NCBI GenBank assembly: GCA_016293865.1
Contig: JAEDDG010000002.1
Location: 79,165-143,164 of the forward strand
DNA length: 64,000 nucleotides
Direction: 5' to 3'
DNA from: Oscillospiraceae bacterium
GTDB taxonomy: Bacteria; Bacillota; Clostridia; Oscillospirales; Oscillospiraceae
Part shown: in pieces, positions 16,024-25,167 of the stretch
Layout: each line of letters starts with the position of its first letter
How positions within the stretch are numbered: the stretch's first letter is position 1
Position numbers and translations under genes: made by a program
Notes under the pieces: generated by a model
What the model saw: only the letters and a program-made list of their open reading frames with translations
What the model was told of the DNA's origin: nothing
The model's database searches: none

Positions 16024-16929
16024 ATGGCTGTCGGCATCCCGCATTCCCTGACCAACTTCCATGAAACCTGCTTTGATGTCGGGAATGTTTCATTCACTTT
16101 TCTCTCTGCCGACCACATCGGCAGGTCAGTTGTCTATGAAAGTGATAATATCAACAACGCAACGCACACACATATATTTTACGAGATTTTTATTGTCCGC
16201 ACCGGCCGGCTTCTTGCCGTATTGTCCGACGATACCGTGGAACTGTCGCCATACCGGGCGCTTCTGCTGCCGCCGGACAGCCTGCACAGGATGACCAATG
16301 CGTCCGCTGACCTTGACGCATACTCCGTTTCGTTTTCTTTTCAGAAAAAGCATTCTGACTCTCCCACAGATCTGTATACGGAATTCTGCAGGCTGTTTGG
16401 CAGCACGCCGCGCACTCTGGACAAAAGCGAGGAGCTGGCGGACACAATGGGCCGGCTGATCTCCTATCAGGACAGCAACCGAATTGAAAAATGGCGCCTG
16501 ACCTCCGCGTGCTTCAATGAAATGGTCTTTATCTGCAAAGAAATGCTTGAACGTCATCTGCTGAAAGGCAGCAGCAATGCGGGCTACAACAGTCTTGAAT
16601 TCCGCAATTACATCATTGACGACTATCTGAACACCTGCTTTGCCGACAACATCACGCTGGAGACACTGGCGGACACATTCTATCTGACGCCGCAGCATAT
16701 CAACCGCATCATCCGCAAAAATTACGGCCTTCCCTTCCGCCAGCATATTATCCGCCTGCGCGTGCGCTACGCCAAGCAGCTGCTGACAGAAACAAATCTG
16801 CGCATCAACCGCATTGCCGCCATGTGCGGGTATGATTCGCAGCACGGCTTCTACACCGTCTTCGAAAAGGCCGTCGGCTGCACGCCCGAGCAGTACAGAA
16901 AGCGCTACACCAGAAACGTCGTCAAATAA
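16024..16929 (+). CDS. AraC-family transcriptional regulator
   Basis: A 301-residue regulator with an N-terminal cupin-like sensing domain (T-H-T-H-I-F-Y-E-I-F near residue 45) and a C-terminal double helix-turn-helix. The first HTH is around L-E-T-L-A-D-T-F-Y-L-T; the second is I-N-R-I-A-A-M-C-G-Y-D-S, ending F-E-K-A-V-G-C-T-P-E-Q-Y-R-K. ATG at 16024 has AGGTGA upstream. It is divergent from the MFS gene. The ligand is probably a carbohydrate, judging only by the family. Confidence 0.88.
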   Translation: MAVGIPHSLTNFHETCFDVGNVSFTFLSADHIGRSVVYESDNINNATHTHIFYEIFIVRTGRLLAVLSDDTVELSPYRALLLPPDSLHRMTNASADLDAYSVSFSFQKKHSDSPTDLYTEFCRLFGSTPRTLDKSEELADTMGRLISYQDSNRIEKWRLTSACFNEMVFICKEMLERHLLKGSSNAGYNSLEFRNYIIDDYLNTCFADNITLETLADTFYLTPQHINRIIRKNYGLPFRQHIIRLRVRYAKQLLTETNLRINRIAAMCGYDSQHGFYTVFEKAVGCTPEQYRKRYTRNVVK

Positions 16930-16938
16930 GCAAAACAA

Positions 16939-16970
16939 GGCCGCAGGAACAATCCTGCGGCCCTGAATAT
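16939..16970. terminator. Terminator between araC-type and DUF4349 genes
   Basis: 10-bp stem GGCCGCAGGA / TCCTGCGGCC with a 4-nt loop. On the minus strand it is followed by TTGTTTTG, so it mainly serves the DUF4349 gene. Confidence 0.65.
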
Positions 16971-16980
16971 CTCCGGCACA

Positions 16981-17964
16981 TCAATCCGGTTTCTTTTCAC
17001 TCTCAGCGGGCTTTACCACGGCGGAGGACGCCTTCTGCGCCCGTTTTTTTCCGCGTTTGACCGTAGTAAGCACAACAATCAGTACGCAGCCGGGGATGGC
17101 CAGAATCACGACCAGCTGCGGAAGATGCACAACGATCCACATCAGCAAATCAGAAAAGAATTCGCCGACGCTCTGCAGAGACTGCATAATTCCCTCACCC
17201 ATCTGCTCCCAGTAGGTCGCTGTGACAGGCGTCTGAACCGTGATCTTCGCCACTTCCATCAGTTCGATATAAAGCGTGCTGTAATCCACCTGATTCTGCA
17301 GTGTGTTCAGCGTGGTGGTCAGACTGTCTATATAATATGTTACCTCAGACAGGCGCGCTTCAATTTCAATCATGTCCGTCACAGTCTCTGCTTCCGCGAG
17401 CATTTCACGCAGCCTCTGAGCCTCTGCCTGATAGCTTGACAGGCGCGTCTGCGTATCATAATACTGCGTGGTAACATTTTCAGCCTCGTCGCGCAGATTC
17501 GTCACATGTCCAATACCGTCAAGCGAGGTCTTCATTTCGGAAAAACTTTCTGCCGGCACACGCACTGTGAAGGACGCCGTCCTGTAAGTCTGATAGCCGT
17601 AATAATCCGCCGCGTATCCGATGCCGGAAATATCCGAACCTTCAAGATATGCGTCGTACTTGTCAAGCAGCGCATAGACCGCCTCAACCGAAGCATCAAA
17701 CTGCGTTGTTTCGATCTCGGCATAGCCGGTATAAATCATTTTCTCCGCGCGGGACGCGCTCGTCATGCTGACTGAACCGAGACTGTTTTCAGCGCTGTAG
17801 TCCGCCTCTGTTTCAACGTCATCAGCGGCTTCATCCGTCCATACTTCCCCGTTTTCGTATTTTTCGGTGGGTGCGTAATCAGCGCTGTCATAGCTGCGTC
17901 CGCAGCCTGACAGCAGAACGGCAAGAAAAAGGCACACAAGAAGTCCGGCAAAAGTTTTTTTCAC
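16981..17964 (-). CDS. DUF4349 domain lipoprotein
   Basis: A 327-residue secreted lipoprotein: basic start, hydrophobic stretch and lipobox L-L-S-G-C. DUF4349 blocks follow: K-M-I-Y-T-G-Y-A-E-I-E, R-V-P-A-E-S-F, a heptad-like coiled coil through S-S-Y-Q-A-E-A-Q-R-L-R-E-M-L and I-E-A-R-L-S-E-V-T-Y-Y, then a C-terminal membrane span and a basic tail. So it may be anchored at both ends. The start is GTG at 17964 behind GGAGG at 7 nt. Function of DUF4349 is unknown. Confidence 0.85.
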   Translation of the reverse strand: MKKTFAGLLVCLFLAVLLSGCGRSYDSADYAPTEKYENGEVWTDEAADDVETEADYSAENSLGSVSMTSASRAEKMIYTGYAEIETTQFDASVEAVYALLDKYDAYLEGSDISGIGYAADYYGYQTYRTASFTVRVPAESFSEMKTSLDGIGHVTNLRDEAENVTTQYYDTQTRLSSYQAEAQRLREMLAEAETVTDMIEIEARLSEVTYYIDSLTTTLNTLQNQVDYSTLYIELMEVAKITVQTPVTATYWEQMGEGIMQSLQSVGEFFSDLLMWIVVHLPQLVVILAIPGCVLIVVLTTVKRGKKRAQKASSAVVKPAESEKKPD

Positions 17965-18214
17965 AGAAAGCCCTCCACTCAAATTGTATTTTTGATTTCT
18001 GGTTTGATCTGCTGTATGTATCCCGAACAAAATGCTTTTCTTTGTCTGATTCTTTCTGTTTCTTTGACGCAGAAAATAATAAAAAGTTCCACAGAAATGA
18101 TCGCATTTCCGCTGAATTTCCGCCGCTGACGCCTGATTTCCCTCAAATCCGCTCTGATTCTGATCCGCTGTCCACGGAATTCTGCATGCCGCTTTATAAA
18201 TCAAATTTTTTGCA

Positions 18215-18243
18215 TTGACAAAGCGGCGGGGGTATGTTAAAAT
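18215..18243 (+). promoter_or_regulatory. Promoter of the tRNA-Ser genes
   Basis: TTGACA (18215-18220), 17-nt spacer, TAAAAT (18238-18243), ending 25 nt before tRNA-Ser(UGA). The 300 nt between the DUF4349 start and the tRNA otherwise show no gene. Confidence 0.75.
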
Positions 18244-18268
18244 CATCAATGCGTTTAAGCGGCGGCAC

Positions 18269-18357
18269 GGAGAGATACCGAAGTGGTTATAACGGAACGG
18301 TCTTGAAAACCGTCGTACGGCAACGTACCGTGGGTTCGAATCCCACTCTCTCCGCCA
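18269..18357 (+). tRNA. tRNA-Ser (anticodon UGA)
   Basis: Acceptor arms GGAGAGA and TCTCTCC pair perfectly, followed by G and an encoded CCA. The anticodon stem ACGGT/ACCGT encloses loop CTTGAAA, giving anticodon TGA. A long variable arm (class II) and GGTTCGAATCC in the T arm confirm serine. Confidence 0.96.
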
Positions 18358-18404
18358 TTTCAGGCGGAAGATTTTGAATACGTTTTATATCTTCAGCCTG
18401 ACAC

Positions 18405-18496
18405 GGAGAAGTACCCAAGAGGCCGAAGGGGCTCCCCTGCTAAGGGAGTAGGCTGTGATAAGCGGCGCGAGGGTTCAAATCCCTCCTTCTCCGCCA
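18405..18496 (+). tRNA. tRNA-Ser (anticodon GCU)
   Basis: Acceptor arms GGAGAAG and CTTCTCC, discriminator G and encoded CCA. Stem CTCCC/GGGAG encloses CTGCTAA, giving anticodon GCT. It has a long variable arm and a GGTTCAAATCC T arm. Confidence 0.96.
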
Positions 18497-18530
18497 AAAC
18501 TCCTTGTCTTATGACAAGGAGTTTTTTCTT
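18497..18530 (+). terminator. Terminator after the tRNA-Ser pair
   Basis: Stem AAACTCCTTGTC / GACAAGGAGTTT, 4-nt loop, then TTTCTT. Confidence 0.85.
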
Positions 18531-18558
18531 GCATATATTCTGTTTCTTTTCATAAAAT
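18529..18558 (+). promoter_or_regulatory. Candidate promoter of the serine dehydratase gene
   Basis: TTGCAT (18529-18534), 18-nt spacer, TAAAAT (18553-18558), 54 nt before the start codon. Confidence 0.45.
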
Positions 18559-18612
18559 ATAGATTTGATCGGCCGCTGTCTGCCTTCCGATCTGCGGCTG
18601 CCGGAGGTAAAA

Positions 18613-19854
18613 ATGTCTGCTCATCTGCAAAACGAACAGCTCTGCCGGACATCAATGGAATCTCTGAAAGAGCTGTATAAAATCGGCGTTGGTCCTTCAA
18701 GCTCACATACAATGGGTCCGGAACGCGCGGCTAAAATCGTCAAGGCCCGCTACCCGCAGGCCGACCGGATTGTCGTCACGCTTTACGGCTCCCTTGCCAA
18801 AACCGGTAAGGGACACCGCACGGATTATATTATTGAGAAAACGCTCGCGCCGGTTCAGACAGAAATTCTGTTTGACCTTGAGCGTACAGATCTTCCGCAT
18901 CCGAACACATTGCGTTTTTCCGTCTACTCCGGCGGCAGCCTCGTAGACGACCTGACTGTTCTCAGCGTCGGCGGCGGTGAAATCCGCTTTGCAGGCGAAG
19001 ATCTCAGCGCAAAGGCGCGTATCTATCCGCTGCATACATTTGCAGAAATCGCCGCACACTGCAGGGACAGGGGCATCCGTCTGTGGCAGTACGTACAGGA
19101 AGTCGAAGGCGAGGAGATATGGGCCTATCTGCGCGAAATCTGGCATTGCATGAAGCAGGCAATATTTGATGGGATTTCGGCAGAAGGCGAGCTTTTCGGC
19201 GGTCTGCATGTGCAGCGCAAGGCCAGGCAGCTGTACAGCCAGCGCCACATGGATGAATCCAGCGAAACCCGTGAAAACAGACTGGTCTGCGCCTATGCGT
19301 TTGCCGTCAGCGAACAGAACGCCGCGTGCGCCGGAAAAATTGTCACCGCGCCCACCTGCGGCTCAAGCGGCGTGCTGCCTGCCGTACTCAAATACACACA
19401 GGACCGCCGCAAATTCAGCGACGAGGATATTCTGCACGCGCTGGCGACCGGCGGTATCATCGGCAACCTGATCAAAACAAATGCATCCATCAGCGGCGCG
19501 GAGGCAGGATGCCAGGCCGAGATCGGCAGCGCATGCGCCATGGCCGCCGCTGCCCTTGCCGAACTTTATGAGATGGATCTTGACCAGATTGAATACGCAG
19601 CCGAAGTTGCCATTGAGCATCACCTCGGTCTGACATGCGATCCCGTCAAGGGCCTGGTTCAGATTCCGTGCATTGAACGCAATGCGGTTGCCGCCATGCG
19701 TGCCATCAACGCCGTAAATCTTGCAAATTTCCTGGCAGGCTCCAGGAAAATCTCATTTGACCTTGTGATCAAGACTATGTATGAGACCGGCAAAGACCTC
19801 TCCTGCCGCTACCGTGAAACAAGCGAGGGCGGTCTTGCAAAACTGTATAACTGA
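18613..19854 (+). CDS. sdaA: L-serine ammonia-lyase (iron-sulfur, single chain)
   Basis: A 413-residue enzyme converting L-serine to pyruvate and ammonia. The N-terminal beta-type domain begins with G-V-G-P-S-S-S-H-T-M-G-P; the alpha-type catalytic domain follows. Cluster-ligand candidates are the cysteines in A-P-T-C-G-S-S-G, A-G-C-Q-A-E-I-G and L-T-C-D-P-V, with P-C-I-E-R-N close by. ATG at 18613 has GGAGGT upstream. Two serine tRNA genes lie just before it, but a terminator separates them. It could feed pyruvate production from serine during fermentation. Confidence 0.92.
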   Translation: MSAHLQNEQLCRTSMESLKELYKIGVGPSSSHTMGPERAAKIVKARYPQADRIVVTLYGSLAKTGKGHRTDYIIEKTLAPVQTEILFDLERTDLPHPNTLRFSVYSGGSLVDDLTVLSVGGGEIRFAGEDLSAKARIYPLHTFAEIAAHCRDRGIRLWQYVQEVEGEEIWAYLREIWHCMKQAIFDGISAEGELFGGLHVQRKARQLYSQRHMDESSETRENRLVCAYAFAVSEQNAACAGKIVTAPTCGSSGVLPAVLKYTQDRRKFSDEDILHALATGGIIGNLIKTNASISGAEAGCQAEIGSACAMAAAALAELYEMDLDQIEYAAEVAIEHHLGLTCDPVKGLVQIPCIERNAVAAMRAINAVNLANFLAGSRKISFDLVIKTMYETGKDLSCRYRETSEGGLAKLYN

Positions 19855-19866
19855 AAAGAGAGTCAG

Positions 19867-19908
19867 GCAGCGCCATTTTCAATGAAAATGGCGCTGCTTT
19901 ATTTTTTG
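19867..19908. terminator. Terminator between serine dehydratase and AGCS symporter
   Basis: 13-bp stem GCAGCGCCATTTT / AAAATGGCGCTGC, then TTTATTTTTTGC. Genes converge; the T-tract serves the plus strand. Confidence 0.88.
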
Positions 19909-21413
19909 CAGACAGGTCTTCCGTTCACACGGCGCGGCCCTGCATCCAAACGCTCAAAATATGCGCGGGTCGCTTCCGCCACGGTTCCCGAGAGGGAGAG
20001 AACGGCAATCAGATTCGGAAGCGCCATCAGTCCGTTGCATGCATCTGCCATATTCCAGACGGATTCCGCACGCGCGGCAGCGCCCACAATGCAGAAGCCG
20101 GAAAACAGAATCTGAAACGGGCGCACACTTCGTGCGCCAAACAGATATTCACAGCAGCGCGAGCCATAGAGCGCCCAGCCCAGAATTGTGGACAATGCAA
20201 AAAGTACAATGCACACGGCGATGATCCATCCTGCCGCCCGCTCTCCCAAAACGGTCGCAAATGCGCGGGAAACGTCGGCACTGCTTCCCTGAACCCCGTA
20301 ATTCAGAGTATAGCCGACAGATCCGAGATCGCAGCAGAGCACTGTCAGCCCGGTCAGCGTGCAGAGAATCATCGAGTCGGCAAAAACCTCAAACACGCCG
20401 TAAAACCCCTGGCGGACGGCATTTGTTTCACTGCTGGCCGCATGCGCCATGGGCGCCGAACCGAGACCGGCTTCATTCGTGAAAATTCCGCGTCTGACGC
20501 CCCAGGTGACACAGGTTTTCAGTGCATAGCCTGCAGTGCCGCCGATGACTGCGGACGGCGAAAAAGCGCTGCGAACAACTGCGGCGAATGCGGGGCCGAT
20601 CTGCGCCGCGTTGGAGAGAATCACCGCAAGACAGGATACAACGTACACGAGGCTCATCAGCGGCACAAGCCGGGCCGTTACACTGCCCAGGCGCTTAATG
20701 CCGCCGATCAGCGTAAACCCCGTGACTGCGGCGGCTGTGATGCCGACAATCCAGTCTGACACCGATGCTGCGCGGCACATGTCCGTCTGCGCAGGCCGGA
20801 GCAGATGTGCAACCGCATCCGCAATACAGCTGACCTGAACGGCGTTGCCGATCCCAAACGATGCCAGCATGCCAAACACGCAGAACAGCACGGCCATCCA
20901 CTTCCATCGCCTGCCCATACCGTTTTGAATATAATACATGGGGCCGCCAGCCCACTCTCCGCCTGTCCCCCGCTGCCTGTAACGTATGCTCAGCACAACC
21001 TCCGCATATTTTGTTCCCATGCCCAGAAACGCCATGACCCAAAGCCAGAACAGCGCGCCCGGCCCGCCCATTGTAATTGCCGAAACCACTCCTGCAATAC
21101 TGCCAGTTCCGATTGTTCCGGCCATTGCCGTCGAGAGTGCCTGAAATGGCGTGATCTCACCCGATCCGGCCGTTGTGCCGTTAAACAGCCGGCCGACTGT
21201 CATACGCATAATGTGCCCGAAACGCCTGAACTGAATGCCGCCGGTACGTATCGTCAGGCACCCGCCCACAGCCGCCATAAGAAGCAGCATCGGCGCGCCC
21301 CAGACGATGGCATTCAGCCGGTCGCCCGCGTTTTGTTCAGTCCCGGCGCCGCAGCCGGAAAGTGCCAGACAGACTGCGGCTGCCGCAGCAGGCACCCATT
21401 TTTTCCAACGCAC
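19899..21413 (-). CDS. Sodium:alanine symporter family (AGCS) protein with a lipoprotein-like leader
   Basis: About 504 residues with ten or more spans. AGCS blocks are N-A-I-V-W-G-A-P-M, F-Q-A-L-S-T-A-M-A-G-T-I-G-T-G, T-N-E-A-G-L-G-S-A-P-M-A-H-A and L-G-W-A-L-Y-G. It should import alanine or glycine with sodium. Unusually, a signal-peptide-like leader ending L-A-L-S-G-C-G-A precedes the usual N-terminus. The start is uncertain: GTG at 21413 is given, a GTG at 21452 is possible, and GGGGGAAG is spaced best for CTG codons at 21422-21425. A serine dehydratase lies convergently next door. Confidence 0.8.
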   Translation of the reverse strand: MRWKKWVPAAAAAVCLALSGCGAGTEQNAGDRLNAIVWGAPMLLLMAAVGGCLTIRTGGIQFRRFGHIMRMTVGRLFNGTTAGSGEITPFQALSTAMAGTIGTGSIAGVVSAITMGGPGALFWLWVMAFLGMGTKYAEVVLSIRYRQRGTGGEWAGGPMYYIQNGMGRRWKWMAVLFCVFGMLASFGIGNAVQVSCIADAVAHLLRPAQTDMCRAASVSDWIVGITAAAVTGFTLIGGIKRLGSVTARLVPLMSLVYVVSCLAVILSNAAQIGPAFAAVVRSAFSPSAVIGGTAGYALKTCVTWGVRRGIFTNEAGLGSAPMAHAASSETNAVRQGFYGVFEVFADSMILCTLTGLTVLCCDLGSVGYTLNYGVQGSSADVSRAFATVLGERAAGWIIAVCIVLFALSTILGWALYGSRCCEYLFGARSVRPFQILFSGFCIVGAAARAESVWNMADACNGLMALPNLIAVLSLSGTVAEATRAYFERLDAGPRRVNGRPVCKK

Positions 21414-21504
21414 AGTTTTCAGCAGACTTCCCCCTTCCTGAATCCCGCTCACTCTTTTTTGTGCAAAAAGAACACATATCTGTCGATTTCCGGCGTCTGT
21501 TTTG

Positions 21505-21533
21505 TTGACAGTCTCTCTCCTCCATGATAGATT
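21505..21533 (+). promoter_or_regulatory. Promoter of the OYE-aconitase X operon
   Basis: TTGACA (21505-21510), 17-nt spacer, TAGATT (21528-21533), 75 nt before the reductase start codon. Confidence 0.6.
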
Positions 21534-21608
21534 TATATGTAATGATACACCGGAAAGACCTCCGGATCCTCCCGGTAAATGAGTCATTTCAGAAAGAGAG
21601 GTTAAAGG

Positions 21609-23873
21609 ATGAAGACGGATGCTCTGGTCCAGCAGCTGGTAGACAGCTACGGAAACTGGGTCGCGGATGAGGACAAATGTGCCGCAGCCATCGGACGCAT
21701 GACGAAAGATCTGTATCCTTATCACGCGCTTTTCTCACCCATACGCATTAACCGCCTGACCGTAAAAAACAGGATTGTTATGGCGCCTATGGGAAATATC
21801 GACATGTGCGAGGAAACCGGCCGGCCGAATGCCAAAATGCTGCAGTACTTTTTTGCGCGCGCAAAGGGCGGAGCGGGACTGATCACCACAGGACTGATCC
21901 CCATCAGCCACGGCATTGACAACTCCATAACGGAAATGGGCAAGCTCACCTATTTTCCCCGTATTGACCGGAGCCGGACTGTACAGGCAGGCTGGCGAGA
22001 TCTGGCCCAGGGCGTACACAGTTACGGCAGCCGGATTTTTGTACAGCTGACCCCCGGACTTGGCCGTGTGGGCAATCCACAGTGTCTGGTCAATGAACTG
22101 AAATTCCCGAACTCCGCATCAATCAACCCGAATTTCTATATTTCCCAGATTCCCTGCATGCCTCTTTCCGGCGGAAAACTGCATAAAATCATCAAAAACG
22201 CCGGTCAGGCTGCCGCCGATGCAAAAGCCTGCGGGCTGGACGGCGTTTATCTGCACGGCCATGAGGGATACCTTCTGGAGCAGCTGACCAACCCCGCCTT
22301 TAACCGCAGGAAAATGGGGCGTTATTCAAACTGGCAGCAGTTCGGCATTGACATTGTGGCAGAACTGCGGCGCAGAACCGGCCCTGATTATCCGATCATG
22401 TACAGAATCGACCTTTCTCTGGCTTTGAATGAGACATACGGCGAAACCATGAACGAAAAAGCGCTGCGGAAGTTCAAAAACGGCAGAAGCGTTCAGGATA
22501 CGCTGGATTATATGGAAAACCTGGTCAAGGCCGGCGTCGATATTTTCGATGTGGATCTCGGCTGTTACGACAACTGGTGGCTCCCCCACCCGCCCGCCGG
22601 TATGCCGGCCGGCTGCTTCCTGGATGTGGCCAGAACGGTTAAAGAGTATTTTGCCGCAAAGGGTATTGTCTCCAATGCCGGCGTACCGATCCCTGTGGTG
22701 GCGGTTGGCAAGCTCGGCTATCCTGACATCGCTGAAAAAGCTCTGCGCGACCAGAAGTGCGATATGGTCATGCTTGGCCGCCCGCTACTGGCCGATCCGG
22801 AATGGCCGAACAAGGCGTATGCCGGCCGCGTGGAAGACATCTGTCCGTGCATTGGCTGCCAGGAAGGCTGCATCAATGAATTTGTGGACGGCGGCCATCC
22901 GCAGTGCGCCGTCAATCCGCGGACTGGCTTTGAGGACGTCCTTCCGGAGCAGCTTGTTCCGGCCGCTCAGCCGAAGCGGATTGCCGTCATCGGCGGCGGT
23001 CCGGCAGGCGCACAGTTTGCGCTGACCGCCGGCGCGCGTGGACATAAAATCGATCTTTACGAAAAATCCGGCGTTATCGGCGGGAAAATGCTGCCCGGCT
23101 CTGTGCCGAAAAACAAGTTCGATTTTGACAACTACCGCATCTATGTACAGGCGAACATCCGCAAAGCGACAGAGCGCGGAGAGGTCAGCGTGATTGCCGA
23201 AGCAGCCGACGCCGACTCGCTGCGTGAAAAAGGATATGACGCAATCATCACTGCCGTCGGCACACAGCCGTCTGTCCCGCCGATTCCGGGTCTGGACAAT
23301 GCGAATGCAGTTGACGCAGTGCATCTTCTGACGAACCCCGACCTTCTGGGAACCGCAAGAAAAATTGTTGTCATTGGCGGCGGCGTTGTGGGCTGCGAAA
23401 CAGCTTACTGGCTCAGCTATGAGCACGGCTGCGACGTTACTGTCGTTGAAATGCTGCCATATTTTATGGACGGCGCCTGCACCGCCAACCGCGGGCATCT
23501 GATCCACTATCTGGAGAAAAACGGCGTCCGGCTGATCAACATGGCAAAGGTGCTGTCTGTTTCTGACGGTCATGTTAAAGTCAGCCGCAATGTACATAAA
23601 AATGTACCGAATCCCTACAACACCTGGCAGCCGATCCTGCCGAAAAACATTGAAAATCCTCTGGCGCCCAAAATCGGCAGCGTCATGCAGGAGGAAATGC
23701 TGCCGGCCGAGCTGGTGGTGATCGCCGCCGGCGGCAGGCCGGATGACCGGCTGTTTTTCGCCCTGCAGGAAAAGAATGCGGCGCCTGAGCTTTACAACAT
23801 CGGCGACAGCTTTTCCGGCGGCCGCGTGCTGGAAGCCACGCGCGCTGCATATAATCTGGCCGCGCGCATATAA
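21609..23873 (+). CDS. Old-yellow-enzyme family NADH:flavin oxidoreductase with FAD/NAD domain
   Basis: A 754-residue three-part reductase of the 2,4-dienoyl-CoA / 2-enoate reductase type. An FMN-binding TIM barrel opens with L-F-S-P-I-R-I-N-R-L-T-V-K-N-R and ends M-L-G-R-P-L-L-A-D-P. A 4Fe-4S site follows (C-I-G-C-Q-E-G-C and a Cys 11 residues on). Then FAD (I-G-G-G-P-A-G-A) and NAD (I-G-G-G-V-V-G-C-E) dinucleotide motifs. It probably reduces an activated C=C bond. It is 13 nt upstream of aconitase X, suggesting dehydration then reduction of one substrate. Length exceeds FadH (about 670) by an N-terminal extension and barrel inserts. Confidence 0.85.
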   Translation: MKTDALVQQLVDSYGNWVADEDKCAAAIGRMTKDLYPYHALFSPIRINRLTVKNRIVMAPMGNIDMCEETGRPNAKMLQYFFARAKGGAGLITTGLIPISHGIDNSITEMGKLTYFPRIDRSRTVQAGWRDLAQGVHSYGSRIFVQLTPGLGRVGNPQCLVNELKFPNSASINPNFYISQIPCMPLSGGKLHKIIKNAGQAAADAKACGLDGVYLHGHEGYLLEQLTNPAFNRRKMGRYSNWQQFGIDIVAELRRRTGPDYPIMYRIDLSLALNETYGETMNEKALRKFKNGRSVQDTLDYMENLVKAGVDIFDVDLGCYDNWWLPHPPAGMPAGCFLDVARTVKEYFAAKGIVSNAGVPIPVVAVGKLGYPDIAEKALRDQKCDMVMLGRPLLADPEWPNKAYAGRVEDICPCIGCQEGCINEFVDGGHPQCAVNPRTGFEDVLPEQLVPAAQPKRIAVIGGGPAGAQFALTAGARGHKIDLYEKSGVIGGKMLPGSVPKNKFDFDNYRIYVQANIRKATERGEVSVIAEAADADSLREKGYDAIITAVGTQPSVPPIPGLDNANAVDAVHLLTNPDLLGTARKIVVIGGGVVGCETAYWLSYEHGCDVTVVEMLPYFMDGACTANRGHLIHYLEKNGVRLINMAKVLSVSDGHVKVSRNVHKNVPNPYNTWQPILPKNIENPLAPKIGSVMQEEMLPAELVVIAAGGRPDDRLFFALQEKNAAPELYNIGDSFSGGRVLEATRAAYNLAARI

Positions 23874-23886
23874 AGGAGGATGAACA

Positions 23887-25167
23887 ATGCATATGGTTCT
23901 GACGCCGGAGCAGCAGGCAGTTCTGGACGGCAGCCGCGGTGAAACGGTTGCAAAAGTCATGAAAACCCTTGTCATGTACGGCGAGACCTTTGGTGCCGAA
24001 AAAATGGTGCCGGTTACCAGCGAATACGGACATCTGGTCACCAGCTTCGGACTTGGCGTCATGAAGGCGGTATACGAGCTGATGGATCAGCTGATTGACG
24101 CCGGTGCCGTCTCAGGTCAGAAGTTCTCAGTTGACCCGCGGCCGATGGACAAGCATGTTCCGGCCAATCTCATCCAGCAGATTTTCTTCAAAGTTATGTA
24201 CTCCAAGCAGAAATCCTATGAAAAGCAGCTGCAGAAACTGGGGATTCTCAGCGACCAGGCCTTTACCTGCACCTGCTATCTGGACGAAGTCGGCAATCAG
24301 CCCAAAAAAGGCGACGTGCTCAGCTGGGCTGAATCTAGCGCAGTCGTATATGCAAACAGCGTTCTCGGCGCACGCTGCAACCGCAACTCCGGTATACTGG
24401 AGCTGTTCGGCTCCATTGTAGGCTGGGTTCCCTATTTCGGACTTTTGACCGACGAGGGCCGCAAGGCGACCTGGGTCATCGACGTACGTACCAAAAAGCT
24501 GCCGGAGGCGCAGCTTCTGGGCAGCGCCATCGGCATGAAGGTCATGGAGGATGTCCCCTATATCAAGGGTCTGGACCGTTTCCTGGGCACCGAACTGAAT
24601 GACAGTGCGTGTGCTTATCTGAAGGATTTCGGCGCTGCCACGGCGTCCAACGGCGCTGTCGGCCTGTATCATATTGCAAACCTGACGCCGGAAGCCAGAG
24701 AAGCCGGTGAAAGCATCATTGCGCCGGGCGCGCAGACCTACGTCATCAACGAGGCGGAGCTGGCCCGCGTCAAGAACAATTATCCTGTCATCTGGAAAGA
24801 CTATTCCGCAAAACCCAAGCTCTGCTTTGTGGGATGTCCGCATCTGACACTTGAACAGCTGAAAAGCTGGACGGTGCGCATTGAGCAGGCGCTGGAGCGG
24901 TCAGGCAACAAAAAAGTCATCATTCCCACTGTGTTTACAGCCGCACCGGGCGTTCTGGAGAAATTCAACCAGACTGAATATGCACCGCGGCTGAAGGCCA
25001 CAGGCGTCATCACCAGTTATATCTGTCCGCTGATGTACATGAATAACCCGATGTGCGGAAAGATGCCGGTCATTACCTGCTCCAACAAGCTGCGCACCTA
25101 TACCTCCGCCCGCTATTACACGGAAGACGAAATCCTGGTGCGGATTACAAAGGAGGCCAAAAAATGA
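23887..25167 (+). CDS. Aconitase X, catalytic (large) subunit
   Basis: A 426-residue DUF521/AcnX catalytic subunit. AcnX enzymes are dehydratases; known substrates are cis-3-hydroxy-L-proline in bacteria and mevalonate-5-phosphate in archaea. Family blocks visible are L-T-P-E-Q-Q-A-V-L-D-G at the start, G-A-R-C-N-R-N-S-G, G-C-P-H-L-T-L-E-Q-L and T-C-S-N-K-L-R-T-Y. Several conserved cysteines could bind iron or an Fe-S cluster. ATG at 23887 sits 7 nt after AAGGAGG. The stop overlaps the small-subunit start (ATGA). No proline-pathway gene (for example a pyrroline-2-carboxylate reductase) is adjacent, so the substrate is open. Confidence 0.85.
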   Translation: MHMVLTPEQQAVLDGSRGETVAKVMKTLVMYGETFGAEKMVPVTSEYGHLVTSFGLGVMKAVYELMDQLIDAGAVSGQKFSVDPRPMDKHVPANLIQQIFFKVMYSKQKSYEKQLQKLGILSDQAFTCTCYLDEVGNQPKKGDVLSWAESSAVVYANSVLGARCNRNSGILELFGSIVGWVPYFGLLTDEGRKATWVIDVRTKKLPEAQLLGSAIGMKVMEDVPYIKGLDRFLGTELNDSACAYLKDFGAATASNGAVGLYHIANLTPEAREAGESIIAPGAQTYVINEAELARVKNNYPVIWKDYSAKPKLCFVGCPHLTLEQLKSWTVRIEQALERSGNKKVIIPTVFTAAPGVLEKFNQTEYAPRLKATGVITSYICPLMYMNNPMCGKMPVITCSNKLRTYTSARYYTEDEILVRITKEAKK

